The notes: generated by a model from the sequence alone, not told the origin. Shown: positions 39,321 to 51,434, counted from the first letter of the stretch. The stretch: DNA of 64,000 nucleotides from Salticus scenicus (GCA_963930645.1 CAWVNO010000557.1:1-64000); one strand, 5' to 3'. Program-made: numbers and translations.

Positions 39321-39614
39321 GCCGGGAACGGTGGCGTGTTCCTGTAATCCAGCGACTCGGAGGCTTGAGCTGGTGGACGACGTGAGGTTGGGGGTTCTGT
39401 CCTCGGTGGCCCCATGTTGATAGGGTGTCCGTACTGAATGTGATGTCGATATGATGGGATCGGGGGAGCTCGAGACCACCAGGTCGTCTAAGGAAGATTG
39501 AACCGGCCCAGGGCGGAAACGTAACCAGGCAAAAACTCTCACATCATGTAGCAGTGGGTTAGCACTAGAGAATGGGAAACAGTGGACATCCCAACCGACG
39601 CAGTTCTCACTTTT
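39321..39614 (+). ncRNA. 7SL: SRP RNA (7SL), copy 24, short class
   Basis: 294 bp. C102A, a G to A in the GGUGG strand of helix 6 (ATATGATGGG), AAGATTGAACC, the extra base in GTAACCAGG, the 10-nt deletion and a T4 terminator. Copies 13 and 16 are its relatives. The 16-bp promoter deletion is present. Confidence 0.87.
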
Positions 39615-40179
39615 CACCTTTTTAATTTTTTAAAGTAAGACAAGAATTAAAAAATTCATAAATTATAAAATACTAAAAATTTATGTTTACAAATTATTTT
39701 ATGCCTAAGATGCATACTAGTTGTTACAATAGCAAGAAAAAATTTTAGAAAATAAAAATGTATCTTTTTTAGTCATACTTTAAAATTCTAACAAAATCGG
39801 CAGTAATAAAAATTACAATTGTTTTAATCACATAAAAAAATATTATTTTTTTTTTTTTTAATTTAAAAATTATGCATTTCACATTAATGAAAAACTACGT
39901 CAAAAATATTTTTAGCAGTTGCCTATTAGCTCTCTAGAATTAAAAAATAAATAATTTAAAATTAAAATATCTAAAAATTGATAGACGAAAATGAGAAAAA
40001 ACCACAATGTAATTCCGAGTACTAAAATAAAATAAAAAAAATATTTTTAATAAGTCGGAAAAGAAAAATGATTAAAATTTACGATATACAGATTAAAGTA
40101 ATGAAAATCCTATGATTTAAGTCGAATTGAAGAACATTTTAAGCTCTGTGATATAAGGAAATGAAGATTTATACATCCT

Positions 40180-40471
40180 GCCGGGAACGGTGGCGTGTTC
40201 CTGTAATCCAGCGACTCGAAGGCTTGAGCTGGTGGACGACGTGAGGTTGGGGGTTCTGTCCTCGGTGGCCCCATGTTATCGGGTGTCCGTACTGAATGTG
40301 ATGTCGATATGGTGGGATCTGGGGAGCTCGAGACCACCAGGTCGTCTAAGGAAGAGTGAACCGGGTCAGGGCGGAAACGTAGCAGGCAAAAACTCTCACA
40401 TCATGTAGCAGTGGGTTAGCACTAGAGAATGGGAAACAGTGGACATCCCAACCGACGCAGTTCTCACTTTT
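40180..40471 (+). ncRNA. 7SL: SRP RNA (7SL), copy 25, short class
   Basis: 292 bp, near twin of copy 18 (offset 6157 bp): G40A, G99 missing, G142T, CC187-188GT, 10-nt deletion, T4 terminator, 16-bp promoter deletion. It lacks the extra C127G and C141A of copy 18. Confidence 0.88.
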
Positions 40472-41049
40472 CACCTTTTTAATTTTTTAAAGTAAGACAA
40501 GAATTAAAAAATTCATAAATTATAAAATACTAAAAATTTATGTTTACAAATTATTTTATGCCTAAGATGCACACTAGTTGTTACAATAGCAAGAAAAAAT
40601 TTTAGAAAATAAAAATGTATCTTTTTTCGTCATATTTTAAAATTCTAACAAAATCAGCAGTAATAAAAATTGCAGTTGTTTTAATCACATAAAAAAATAT
40701 TTTTTTTTTTTTTTAATTTAAAAATTATGCATTTCACAATAATGAAAAACTACGTCAAAAATATTTTTAGCAGTTGCCTATTAGCTCTCTAGAATTAAAA
40801 AATAAATAATTTAAAATTAAAATATCTAAAAATTGATAGAAGAAAATGAGAAAAAACCACAATGTAATTCCGAGTACTAAAATAAAATAAAATAAAAATA
40901 TTTTTAAGTCGGAAAAGGGAAATGATTAAAATTTACGATATACAGATTAAAGTAATGAAAATCCTATGATTTAAGTCGAATTGAAGAACATTTTAAGCTC
41001 TGTGAAAGAAAGGGAAATGCTTATAAGGAAATGAAGATTTATACATCCT

Positions 41050-41343
41050 GGGAGGAACGGTGGCGTGTTCCTGTAATCCAGCGACTCGGAGGCCTGAGCT
41101 GGTGGACGACGTGAGGTTGGGGGTTCTGTCCTCGGTGGACCCATTTTGATCGGGTGTCCGTACTGAATGTGATGCCGATATGGTGGGATCGGGGGAGCTC
41201 GAGACCACCAGGTCGTCTAAGGAAGAGTGAACCGGCCGAGGGCGGAAACGTAGCAGGCAAAATCTCTCACATCATGTAGCAGTGGGTTAGCACTAGAGAA
41301 TGGGAAACAGTGGACATCCCAACCGACGCAGTTCTCACTTTTT
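41050..41343 (+). ncRNA. 7SL: SRP RNA (7SL), copy 26, altered 5' end
   Basis: 294 bp, twin of copy 19: GGGAGG 5' end, T45C, C90A, T126C, C189G, A214T and the 10-nt deletion. Confidence 0.88.
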
Positions 41344-41929
41344 AAAGTCAATACCTTTTTAATTTTTTAAAGTAAGACAAGAATTAAAAAATTCATAAAT
41401 TATAAAATACTAAAAATTTATTTTTACAAATTATTTTATGCCTAAGATGCATACTAGTTGTTACAATAGCAAGAAAAAATTTTAGAAAATAAAAATGTAT
41501 CTTTTTTAGTCATATTTTAAAATTCTAACAAAATCAGCAGTAATAAAAATTGCAGTTGTTTTAATCACATAAAAATATATATATATTTTTTTTTAATTTA
41601 AAAATTATGCATTTCACAATAATGAAAAACTACGTCAAAAATATTTTTAGCAGTTGCCTATGAGCTCTCTAGAATTAAAAAATAAATAATTTAAAATTAA
41701 AATATCTAAAAATTGATAGACGAAAATGAGAAAAAACCACAATGTAATTCCGAGTACTAAAATAAAATAAAATAAAAATATTTTTAAGTCGGAAAAGGAA
41801 AATGATTAAAATTTACGATATACAGATTAAAATAATGAAAATCCTATGATTTAAGTCGAATTGAAGAACATTTTAAGCTCTGTGAAAGAAAGGGAAATGC
41901 TTATAAGGAAATGAAGATTTATACATCCT

Positions 41930-42233
41930 GCCGGGAACGGTGGCGTGTTCCTGTAATCCAGCGACTCGGAGGCTTGAGCTGGTGGACGACGTGAGGTTGG
42001 GGGTTCTGTCCTCGGTGGCCCCATGTTGATCGGGTGTCCGTACTGAATGTGATGTCGATATGGTGGGATCGGGGGAGCTCGAGACCACCAGGTCGTCTAA
42101 GGAAGAGTGAACCGGCCCAGGGCGGAAACGTAGCAGGCAAAAACTCTCACATCATGTAGCAGTGGGTTAGCACTAGAGAATGGGAAACAGTGGACATCCC
42201 AACCAACACAGTCGGACGCAGTTCTCACTTTTT
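41930..42233 (+). ncRNA. 7SL: SRP RNA (7SL), copy 27, consensus
   Basis: Full-length, 304 bp, with no change from the array consensus and a complete upstream block (TTATAA at -29). The best candidate for a fully working gene in the window. Confidence 0.95.
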
Positions 42234-42818
42234 AAAATCAATACCTTTTTAATTTTTTAAAGTAAGACAAGAATTAAAAAATTCATAAATTATAAAATAC
42301 TAAAAATTTATGTTTACAAATTATTTTATGCCTAAGATGCGTACTAGTTGTTACAATAGCAAGAAAAATATTTAGAAAATAAAATTGTATCTTTTTTAGT
42401 CATATTTTAAAATTCTAACAAAATCAGCAGTAATAAAAATTGCAATTGTTTTAATCACATAAAAAATTTTTTTTTTTTTTTTTAATTTAAAAATTATGCA
42501 TTTCACAATAATGAAAAACTACGTCAAAAATATTTTTAGCAGTTGCCTATTAGCTCTCTAGAATTAAAAAATAAATAATTTAAAATTAAAATATCTAAAA
42601 TTTGATAGACGAAAATGAGAAAAAACCACAATGTAATTCCGAGTACTAAAATAAAATAAAATAAAAATATTTTTAAGTCGGAAAAGGAAAATGATTAAAA
42701 TTTACGATATACAGATTAAAATAATGAAAATCCTATGATTTAAGTCGAATTGAAGAACATTTTAAGCTCTGTGAAAGAAAGGGAAATGCTTATAAGGAAA
42801 TGAAGATTTATACATCCT

Positions 42819-43112
42819 GCCGGGAACGGTGGCGTGTTCCTGTAATCCAGCGACTCGGAGGCTTGAGCTGGTGGACGACGTGAGGTTGGGGGTTCTGTCC
42901 TCGGTGGCCCCATGTTGATCGGGTGTCCGTACTGAATGTGATGTCGATATGGTGGGATCGGGGGAGCTCGAGACCACCAGGTCGTCTAAGGAAGAGTGAA
43001 CCGGCCCAGGGCGGAAACGTAGCAGGCAAAAACTCTCACATCATGTAGCAGTGGGTTAGCACTAGAGAATGGGAAACAGTGGACATCCCAACCGACGCAC
43101 TTCTCACTTTTT
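42819..43112 (+). ncRNA. 7SL: SRP RNA (7SL), copy 28, short class
   Basis: 294 bp. Consensus apart from the 10-nt deletion and the GCACTT change, as in copy 4. Intact helices 6 and 8 and full upstream block make it the best short-class candidate for activity. Confidence 0.93.
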
Positions 43113-43702
43113 AAAGTCAATACCTTTTTAATTTTTTAAAGTAAGACAAGAATTAAAAAATTCATAAATTATAAAATACTAAAAATTTATGTTTACAAAT
43201 TATTTTATGTCTAAGGTGCATACTAGTTGTTACAATAGCAAGAAAAAATTTTAGAAAATAAAAATGTATCTTTTTTAGTCATATTTTAAAATTCTAACAA
43301 AATCAGCAGTAATAAAAATTGCAGTTGTTTTAATCACATAAAAATATATATATATATATATATTTTTAATTTAAAAATTATGCATTTCACAATAATGAAA
43401 AACTACGTGAAAAATATTTTTAGCAGTTGCCTATTAGCTCTCTAGAATTAAAAAATAAATAATTTAAAATTAAAATATCTAAAAATTGATAGACGAAAAT
43501 GAGAAAAACCCACAATGTAATTCCGAGTACTAAAATAAAATAAAATAAAAATATTTTTAAGTCGGAAAAGGAAAATGATTAAAATTTACGATATACAGAT
43601 TAAAATAATGAAAATCCTATGATTTAAGTCGAATTGAAGAACATTTTAAGCTCTGTGAAAGAAAGGGAAATGCTTATAAGGAAATGAAGATTTATACATC
43701 CT

Positions 43703-43996
43703 GCCGGGAACGGTGGCGTGTTCCTGTAATCTAGCGACTCGGAGGCTTGAGTTGGTGGACGACGTGAGGTTGGGGGTTCTGTCCTCGGAGGCCCCATGTT
43801 GATCGGGTGTCCGTACTGAATGTGATGTCGATATGGTGGGATCGGGGGAGCTCGAGACCACGAGGTCGTCTAAGGAAGAGTGAACCGGCCCAGGGCGGAA
43901 ACGTAGCAGGCAAAAACTCTCACATCATGTAGCAGTGGGTTAGGACTAGAGAATGGGAAACAGTGGACATCCCAACCGACGCAGTTCTCACTTTTT
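43703..43996 (+). ncRNA. 7SL: SRP RNA (7SL), copy 29, short class
   Basis: 294 bp. C30T and C50T in the Alu domain, a T to A in CCTCGGAGG, C160G (loses the outer helix 6 pair), C to G in GGTTAGGACT. Member of a subfamily with copies 32 and 39. Confidence 0.89.
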
Positions 43997-44584
43997 AAAG
44001 TCAATACCTTTTTAATTTTTTTAAGTAAGACAAGAATTAAAAAATTCATAAATTATAAAATACTAAAAATTTATGTTTACAAATTATTTTATGCCTAAGA
44101 TGCATACTAGTTGTTACAATAGCAAGAAAAAATTTTAGAAAATAAAAATGTATCTTTTTTAGTCATATTTTAAAATTCTAACAAAATCAGCAGTAATAAA
44201 AATTGCAGTTGTTTTAATCACATAAAAAAAAATATATATTTTTTTTTTTATTTAAAAATTATGCATTTCACAATAATGAAAAACTACGTCAAAAATATTT
44301 TTAGCAGTTGCCTATTAGCTCTCTAGAATTAAAAAATAAATAATTTTAAATTAAAATATCTAAAAATTGATAGACGAAAATGAGAAAAAACCACAATGTA
44401 ATTCCGAGTACTAAAATAAAATAAAAAAAATATTTTTAATAAGTCGGAAAAGGAAAATGATTAAAATTTACGATATACAGATTAAAGTAATGAAAATCCT
44501 ATGATTTAAGTCGAATTGAAGAACATTTTAAGCTCTGTGAAAGAAAGGGAAATGCTTATAAGGAAATGAAGATTTATACATCCT

Positions 44585-45120
44585 GCCGGGAACGGTGGCG
44601 TGGTTGGTTGTAGGATTTATGGCCGATTGACTCCTGATGTGTCCTAGGCCGAGAGGGGGAATGCCCTCCGTGGGGGTCTTTCTAAGGGGTCCTAGCCCGT
44701 ATTTACGCAAGTTTCGGAGGAAACCAAGAAAACTCGAACGGCTAGGTCGATGAGCGCGACCTGGAATCGAACCCGGCACCTCCCATCTACCAGCTTTGAG
44801 CGCAGAACCGCTCGGCCGCCCGAACGGTGGCGTGTTCCTGTAATCCAGCAACTCGGAGGCTTGAGCTGGTGGACGACGCGAGGTTGGGGGTTCTGTCCTC
44901 GGTGGCCCCATGTTGATCGGTTGTCCGAACTGATTGTGATGTCGATATGGTGGGATCGGGGGAGCTCGAGATCACCAGGTCGTCTAAGGAAGAGTGAACC
45001 GGCCCGGGGCGGAAACGTAGCAGGCAAAAACTCTCACATCATGTAGCAGTGGGTTAGCACTAGAGAATGGGAAACACTGGACACCCCACCCAACGCAGTC
45101 GGACGCAGTTCTCACTTTTT
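44585..45120 (+). pseudogene. 7SL: 7SL copy 30 split by a SINE
   Basis: The first 18 nt (44585-44602) are cut from the rest (44822-45120) by a 219-bp SINE on the opposite strand plus its target duplication. Without these the gene would be 304 bp. The body has many changes (C34A, T63C, GGTTGTCC, GAACTGATT, GAGATCACC, CCCGGGGCGG, and ACTGGACACCCCACCC near the 3' end). The last block is shared with copies 34 and 36. The SINE destroys the 5' Alu domain, so no normal RNA can form. ORFs of 62-127 codons across this stretch are chance frames. Confidence 0.93.
44603..44821 (-). mobile_element. tRNA-derived SINE inside 7SL copy 30
   Basis: The same family as the element at 25757, in reverse. On the minus strand it begins GGGCGGCCGAGCGGTTC, has the B box GGTTCGATTCC, and ends in a CAAC-type tail next to 44603. 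A 13-bp direct repeat GAACGGTGGCGTG flanks it (44590-44602 and 44822-44834), taken from the 7SL sequence itself, which proves insertion into a pre-existing 7SL copy. Confidence 0.94.
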
Positions 45121-45711
45121 AAAGTCAATACCTTTTTAATTTTTTAAAGTAAGACAAGAATTAAAAAATTCATAAATTATAAAATACTAAAAATTTATGT
45201 TAACACATTATTTTATGCCTAAGATGCATACTAGTTGTTACAATAGCAAGAAAAAATTTTAGAAAATAAAAATGTATCTTTTTTATTCGTATTTAAAAAT
45301 TCTAACAAAATCAGCAGTAATAAAAATTACAGTTGTTTTAATTACATAAAAATATATATATATATTTTTTTTTTATTTAAAAATTATGCATTTCACAATA
45401 ATGAAAAACTACGTCAAAAATATTTTTAGCAGTTGCCTATTAGCTCTCTAGAATTAAAATATAAATAATTTAAAATTAAAATATCTAAAAATTGATAGAC
45501 GAAAATGAGAAAAAACCACAATGTAATTCCGAGTACTAAAAAAAAATAAAAAAAAAATATTTTTAATAAGTCGGAAAGGGAAAATGATTAAAATTTATGA
45601 TATACAGATTAAAGTAATGAAAATCCTATGATTTAAGTCGAATTGAAGAACATTTTAAGCTCTGTGAAAGAAAGGGAAATGCTTATAAGGAAATGAAGAT
45701 TTATACATCCT

Positions 45712-46014
45712 GCCGGGAACGGTGGCGTGTTCCTGTAATCCAGCGACTCGGAGGCTTGAGCTGGTGGACGACGTGAGGTTGGGGGTCTGTCCTCGGTGGC
45801 CCCATGTTGATCGGGTGTCCGTACTGAATGTGATGTCGATATGTTGGGATGGGGGGAGCTCGAGATCACCAGGTCGTCTAAGGAAGAGTGAACCGGCCCA
45901 GGGCGGAAACGTAGCAGGCAAAAACTCTCACATCATGTAGCAGTGGGTTAGCACTAGAGAATGGGAAACAGTGGACATCCCAACCAACACAGTCGGACGC
46001 AGTTCTCACTTTTT
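45712..46014 (+). ncRNA. 7SL: SRP RNA (7SL), copy 31, helix 6 altered
   Basis: 303 bp. One base missing in GGGGGTCTG. The helix 6 strands read GTTGG-GA-TGGGG and CTCGA-GA-TCACC, with two or three broken or weakened pairs. Twin of copy 37. Possibly a pseudogene. Confidence 0.88.
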
Positions 46015-46608
46015 AAAGTCAATACCTTTTTAATTTTTTAAAGTAAGACAAGAATTAAAAAATTCATAAATTATAAAATACTAAAAATTTATGTTTACAA
46101 ATTATTTTATGCCTAAGATGCATACTAGTTGTTACAATAGCAAGAAAAAATTTTAGAAAATAAAAATGTTTTTTTTTTAGTCATATTTTAAAATTCTAAC
46201 AAAATCAGCAGTAATAAAAATTGCAGTTGTTTTAATCACATAAATATATATATATATATATATATATATTTTTAATTTAAAAATTATGCATTTCACAATA
46301 ATGAAAAACTACGTGAAAAATATTTTTAGCAGTTGCCTATTAGCTCTCTAGAATTAAAAAATAAATAATTTAAAATTAAAATATCTAAAAATTGATAGAC
46401 GAAAATGAGAAAAAACCACAATGTAATTCCGAGTACTAAAATAAAATAAAATAAAAATATTTTTAAGTCGGAAAAGGAAAATGATTAAAATTTACGATAT
46501 ACAGATTAAAATAATGAAAATCCTATGATTTAAGTCGAATTGAAGAACATTTTAAGCTCTGTGAAAGAAAGGGAAATGCTTATAAGGAAATGAAGATTTA
46601 TACATCCT

Positions 46609-46902
46609 GACGGGAACGGTGGCGTGTTCCTGTAATCTAGCGACTCGGAGGCTTGAGCTGGTGGACGACGTGAGGTTGGGGGTTCTGTCCTCGGTGGCCC
46701 CATGTTGATCGGGTGTCCGTACTGAATGTGATGTCGATATGGTGGGATCGGGGGAGCTCGAGACCACGAGGTCGTCTAAGGAAGAGTGAACCGGCCCAGG
46801 GCGGAAACGTAGCAGGCAAAAACTCTCACATCATGTAGCAGTGGGTTAATACTAGAGAATGGGAAACAGTGGACATCCCAACCGACGCAGTTCTCACTTT
46901 TT
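46609..46902 (+). ncRNA. 7SL: SRP RNA (7SL), copy 32, short class
   Basis: 294 bp. C2A, C30T, C160G, GGTTAATACT near nt 238, and the 10-nt deletion. Twin of copy 39. Confidence 0.89.
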
Positions 46903-47489
46903 AAAGTCAATACCTTTTTAATTTTTTTAAGTAAGACAAGAATTAAAAAATTCATAAATTATAAAATACTAAAAATTTATGTTTACAAATTATTTTATGC
47001 CTAAGATGCATACTAGTTGTTACAATAGCAAGAAAAAATTTTAGAAAATAAAAATGTATCTTTTTTAGTCATATTTTAAAATTCTAACAAAATCAGCAGT
47101 AATAAAAATTGCAGTTGTTTTAATCACATAAAAAAATATATATATTTTTTCTTTATTTAAAAATTATGCATTTCACAATAATGAAAAACTACGTCAAAAA
47201 TATTTTTAGCAGTTGCCTATTAGCTCTCTAGAATTAAAAAATAAATAATTTTAAATTAAAATATCTAAAAATTGATAGACGAAAATGAGAAAAAACCACA
47301 ATGTAATTCCGAGTACTAAAATAAAATAAAAAAAATATTTTTAATAAGTCGGAAAAGGAAAATGATTAAAATTTACGATATACAGATTAAAGTAATGAAA
47401 ATCCTATGATTTAAGTCGAATTGAAGAACATTTTAAGCTCTGTGAAAGAAAGGGAAATGCTTATAAGGAAATGAAGATTTATACATCCT

Positions 47490-47793
47490 GCCGGGAACGG
47501 TGGCGTGTTCCTGTAATCCAGCGACTCGGAGGCTTGAGCTGGTGGACGACGTGAGGTTGGGGGTTCTGTCTTCGGTGGCCCCATGTTGATCGGGTGTCCG
47601 TACTGAATGTGATGTCGATATGGTGGGATCGGGGGATCTCGAGACCACCAGGTCGTCTAAGGAAGAGTGAACCGGCCCAGGGCGGAAACGTAGCAAGCAA
47701 AAACTCTCACATCATGTAGCAGTGGGTTAGCACTAGAGAATGGGAAACAGTGGACATCCCAACCAACACAGTCGGACGCAGTTCTCACTTTTT
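47490..47793 (+). ncRNA. 7SL: SRP RNA (7SL), copy 33, GGAU loop
   Basis: Full-length, 304 bp. C82T, G148T changing the helix 6 tetraloop from GGAG to GGAU, and G207A in the AGCAGG strand of helix 8. The first change removes the GNAR pattern used for SRP19 binding. Same in copies 35 and 40. The foldback element follows in its spacer. Confidence 0.9.
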
Positions 47794-48192
47794 AAAGTCA
47801 ATACCTTTTTAATTTTTTAAAGTAAGACAAGAATTAAAAAATTCATAAATTATAAAATACTAAAAATTTATGTTTACAAATTATTTTATGCCTAAGATGC
47901 ATACTAGTTGTTACAATAGCAAGAAAAAATTTTAGAAAATAAAAATGTATCTTTTTTAGTCATATTTTAAAATTCTAACAAAATCAGCAGTAATAAAAAT
48001 TGCAGTTGTTTTAATCACATAAAAAAATATTTTTTTTTTTTTTATTTAAAAATTATGCATTTCACAATAATGAAAAACTACGTCAAAAATATTTTTAGCA
48101 GTTGCCTATTAGCTCTCTAGAATTAAAAAATAAATAATTTAAAATTAAAATATCTAAAAATTGATAGACGAAAATGAGAAAAAACCACAATG

Positions 48193-49722
48193 GGAACAAC
48201 TATAGTATTTCCCCTCAGCTAGATTTGGCGATTTTTCTTTGGCGATTGTGGCGGAACAGCTTTACTATACGGCGCCCATTGCTTATTGCCGTTGCCGATG
48301 TTTTGATCACGTGGTATGTTGGTGTTTTGATGCGGTTTGTGAGTCGGAACTGCGAATCGTTTCACAACGTCGTGAATCGAATCAAAATGTCATGAAACTA
48401 TACTTTTCATTATTATGAAATATTTTTTTTATGTTTCACTATGCTTTCTGCTGTTTGCTCGCTTCGCGAGCATTGAAACAAACAAAAAAAAAAAAACATC
48501 ACTGGACGACCCTAATTCGTGGAGCATGAATCAGTAAAAGCATGAAAATTCATGGCGCAGCGGTCACTATGTTTTCTGCTGTTTGCTCGCTTCGCGAGCA
48601 TTAAAACCGAAAAAAAACATCACTGGACGCACCTAATTCGTGGAGCATGAATCAGTAAAAGCATGAAAATTCATGCAGCAGCGGTCACTATGTTTTCTGC
48701 TGTTTGCTCGCTTCGCGAGCATTAAAGCCAAAAAAAACATCACTGGACGCACCTAATTCGTGGAGCATGAATCAGTAAAAGCATTAAAATTCATGGATCA
48801 GCGGTCACTGTTTTCTGCTGTTTGCTCGCTTCGCGAGCATTAAAACCGAAAAAACATCACTGGACGCACCTAATTCGTGGAGCATGAATCAGTAAAAGCA
48901 TGAAAATTCATGCAGCAGCGGTCACTATGTTTTCTGCTGTTTGCTCGCTTCGCGAGCATTAAAACCAAAAACAACATCACTGGACGCACCTAATTCGTGG
49001 AGCATGAATCAGTAAAAGCATGAAAATTCATGGAGCAGCGGTCACTATGTTTTCTGCTGTTTGCTCGCTTCGCGAGCATTAAAACCGAAAAAACATCACT
49101 GGACGCACCTAATTCGTGGAGCATGAATCAGTAAAAGCATTAAATTTCATGGATCAGCGGTCACTGTTTTCTGCTGTTTGCTCGCTTCGCGAGCATTAAA
49201 ACCAAAAACAACATCACTGGACGCACCTAATTCGTGGAGCATGAATCAGTAAAAGCACTAAAATTCATGGAGCAGCGGTCACTGTTTTCTGCTGTTTGCT
49301 CGCTGCGCGAGCATTAAAACAAAACAAAACAACAAAAAAAAAAACATCACTGGACTCCCCCAATTCGTGGAGCATGAAAGAGTAAAAGCATGAAAATTCA
49401 TGGAGCCTCGGTCGCTATGTTTTCTGCTGTTTGCTCGCTTCGCGAGCATTAAACCCCAAAAAAAAAAATCATTGTATACCCTAATTAGCGATGCATGAAT
49501 CAGTAAATGTTACGTTTTGATACAACTGAAAAAAGTATCGATACTCTGATTCGGGTCTCGAATCACCATCATATCACGCGATCAAAACATCGGCAACAGC
49601 AATAAGCAATGGCTGCCATGTTATATCTATCACAAACAATCCAGAACGACATCGTTATCGTTCAAATCGGCGCCAAAGAAAAATCGCCAAATCTAGCTGA
49701 GGGGAAATACTATAGTTGTACC
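48193..49722. mobile_element. Foldback-like element, copy 1 (1530 bp)
   Basis: Long imperfect inverted ends. The outer ~52 bp (48193-48244) match the reverse complement of the last ~52 bp almost base for base, starting GG(A/T)ACAACTATAG. A second inverted block (about 48276-48318 with about 49574-49616) follows after a diverged stretch. Between the arms lie nine tandem hairpin repeats. No transposase is present, so it is non-autonomous. It replaces about 64 bp of the spacer and I see no target duplication, so the family cannot be set; foldback or MITE-like is the closest description. The 73-codon frame at 48174-48395 starts in the spacer and runs into the left arm; it is not supported as a gene. 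Confidence 0.82.
48436..49457. repeat. Hairpin minisatellite in foldback copy 1, 9 repeats
   Basis: Nine repeats of about 115-120 bp. Each holds the perfect hairpin GCTCGC-TTC-GCGAGC (one copy, near 49301, has CTGCGCG in the loop part), an A-rich tract of variable length, CATCACTGGACGC, and a second palindrome CATGAA-AA-TTCATG. Repeats differ mainly in the A-tract and in CATG/CATT before AAAATTCATG. Confidence 0.92.
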
Positions 49723-49844
49723 AAAATTTACAATATACAGATTAAAGTAATGAAAATCCTATGATTTAAGTCGAATTGAAGAACATTTTAAGCTCTGTGA
49801 AAGAAAGGGAAATGCTTATAAGGAAATGAAGATTTATACATCCT

Positions 49845-50140
49845 GCCGGGAACGGTGGCGTGTTTCTGTAATCCAGCGACTCGGAGGCTTGAGCTGGTGG
49901 ACGACGTGAGGTTGGGGGTTCTGTCCTCGGTGGCCCCATGTTGATCGGGTGTCCGTACTGAATGTGATGTCTATATCGGGGGAGCACGAGACCACCAGGT
50001 CGTCTAAGGAAGAGTGAACCGGCCCAGGGCGGAAACGTAGCAGGCAAAAACTCTCACATCATGTAGCAGTGGGTTAGCACTAGAGAATGGGAAACACTGG
50101 ACACCCCACCCAACGCAGTCGGACGCAGTTCTCACTTTTT
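49845..50140 (+). pseudogene. 7SL: 7SL copy 34, helix 6 strand deleted
   Basis: 296 bp. Eight nt (133-140) are missing, which is the entire 5' outer strand of helix 6, with nearby G128T and T150A. It also has C21T and the ACTGGACACCCCACCC block. Helix 6, needed for SRP19, cannot form, so I call it a probable pseudogene. Twin of copy 36. Confidence 0.85.
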
Positions 50141-50731
50141 AAAGTCAATACCTTTTTAATTTTTTAAAGTAAGACAAGAATTAAAAAATTCATAAATTAT
50201 AAAATACTAAAAATTTATGTTAACAAATTATTTTATGCCTAAGATGCATACTAGTTGTTACAATAGCAAGAAAAAATTTTAGAAAATAAAAATGTATCTT
50301 TTTTATTCGTATTTTAAAATTCTAACAAAATCAGCAGTAATAAAAATTACAGTTGTTTTAATTACATAAAAATATATATATATATATTTTTTTTTTATTT
50401 AAAAATTATGCATTTCACAATAATGAAAAACTACGTCAAAAATATTTTTAGCAGTTGCCTATTAGCTCTCTAGAATTAAAAAATAAATAATTTAAAATTA
50501 AAATATCTAAAAATTGATAGACGAAAATGAGAAAAAACCACAATGTAATTCCGAGTACTAAAATAAAATAAAAAAAATATTTTTAATAAGTCGGAAAGGG
50601 AAAATGATTAAAATTTATGATATACAGATTAAAGTAATGAAAATCCTATGATTTAAGTCGAATTGAAGAACATTTTAAGCTCTGTGAAAGAAAGGGAAAT
50701 GCTTATAAGGAAATGAAGATTTATACATCCT

Positions 50732-51035
50732 GCCGGGAACGGTGGCGTGTTCCTGTAATCCAGCGACTCGGAGGCTTGAGCTGGTGGACGACGTGAGGTT
50801 GGGGGTTCTGTCTTCGGTGGCCCCATGTTGATCGGGTGTCCGTACTGAATGTGATGTCGATATGGTGGGATCGGGGGATCTCGAGACCACCAGGTCATCT
50901 AAGGAAGAGTGAACCGGCCCAGGGCGGAAACGTAGCAAGCAAAAACTCTCACATCATGTAGCAGTGGGTTAGCACTAGAGAATGGGAAACAGTGGACATC
51001 CCAACCAACACAGTCGGACGCAGTTCTCACTTTTT
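50732..51035 (+). ncRNA. 7SL: SRP RNA (7SL), copy 35, GGAU loop
   Basis: Full-length, 304 bp. Twin of copy 33 (offset 3242 bp): C82T, G148T, G207A, with an additional G166A (GGTCATC). Confidence 0.9.
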
Positions 51036-51434
51036 AAAGTCAATACCTTTTTAATTTTTTAAAGTAAGACAAGAATTAAAAAATTCATAAATTATAAAAT
51101 ACTAAAAATTTATGTTTACAAATTATTTCATGCCTAAGATGCATACTAGTTGTTACAATAGCAAGAAAAAATTTTAGAAAATAAAAATGTATCTTTTTTA
51201 GTCATATTTTAAAATTCTAACAAAATCAGCAGTAATAAAAATTGCAGTTGTTTTAATCACATAAAAAAATATTTTTTTTTTTTTTATTTAAAAATTATGC
51301 ATTTCACAATAATGAAAAACTACGTCAAAAATATTTTTAGCAGTTGCCTATTAGCTCTCTAGAATTAAAAAATAAATAATTTAAAATTAAAATATCTAAA
51401 AATTGATAGACGAAAATGAGAAAAAACCACAATG

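Noticed and set aside
48174..48395. 73-codon ORF, repeated at 51416-51637
   Set aside because: Begins in spacer sequence and runs through the foldback left arm; duplicated with the block, no recognisable domain.
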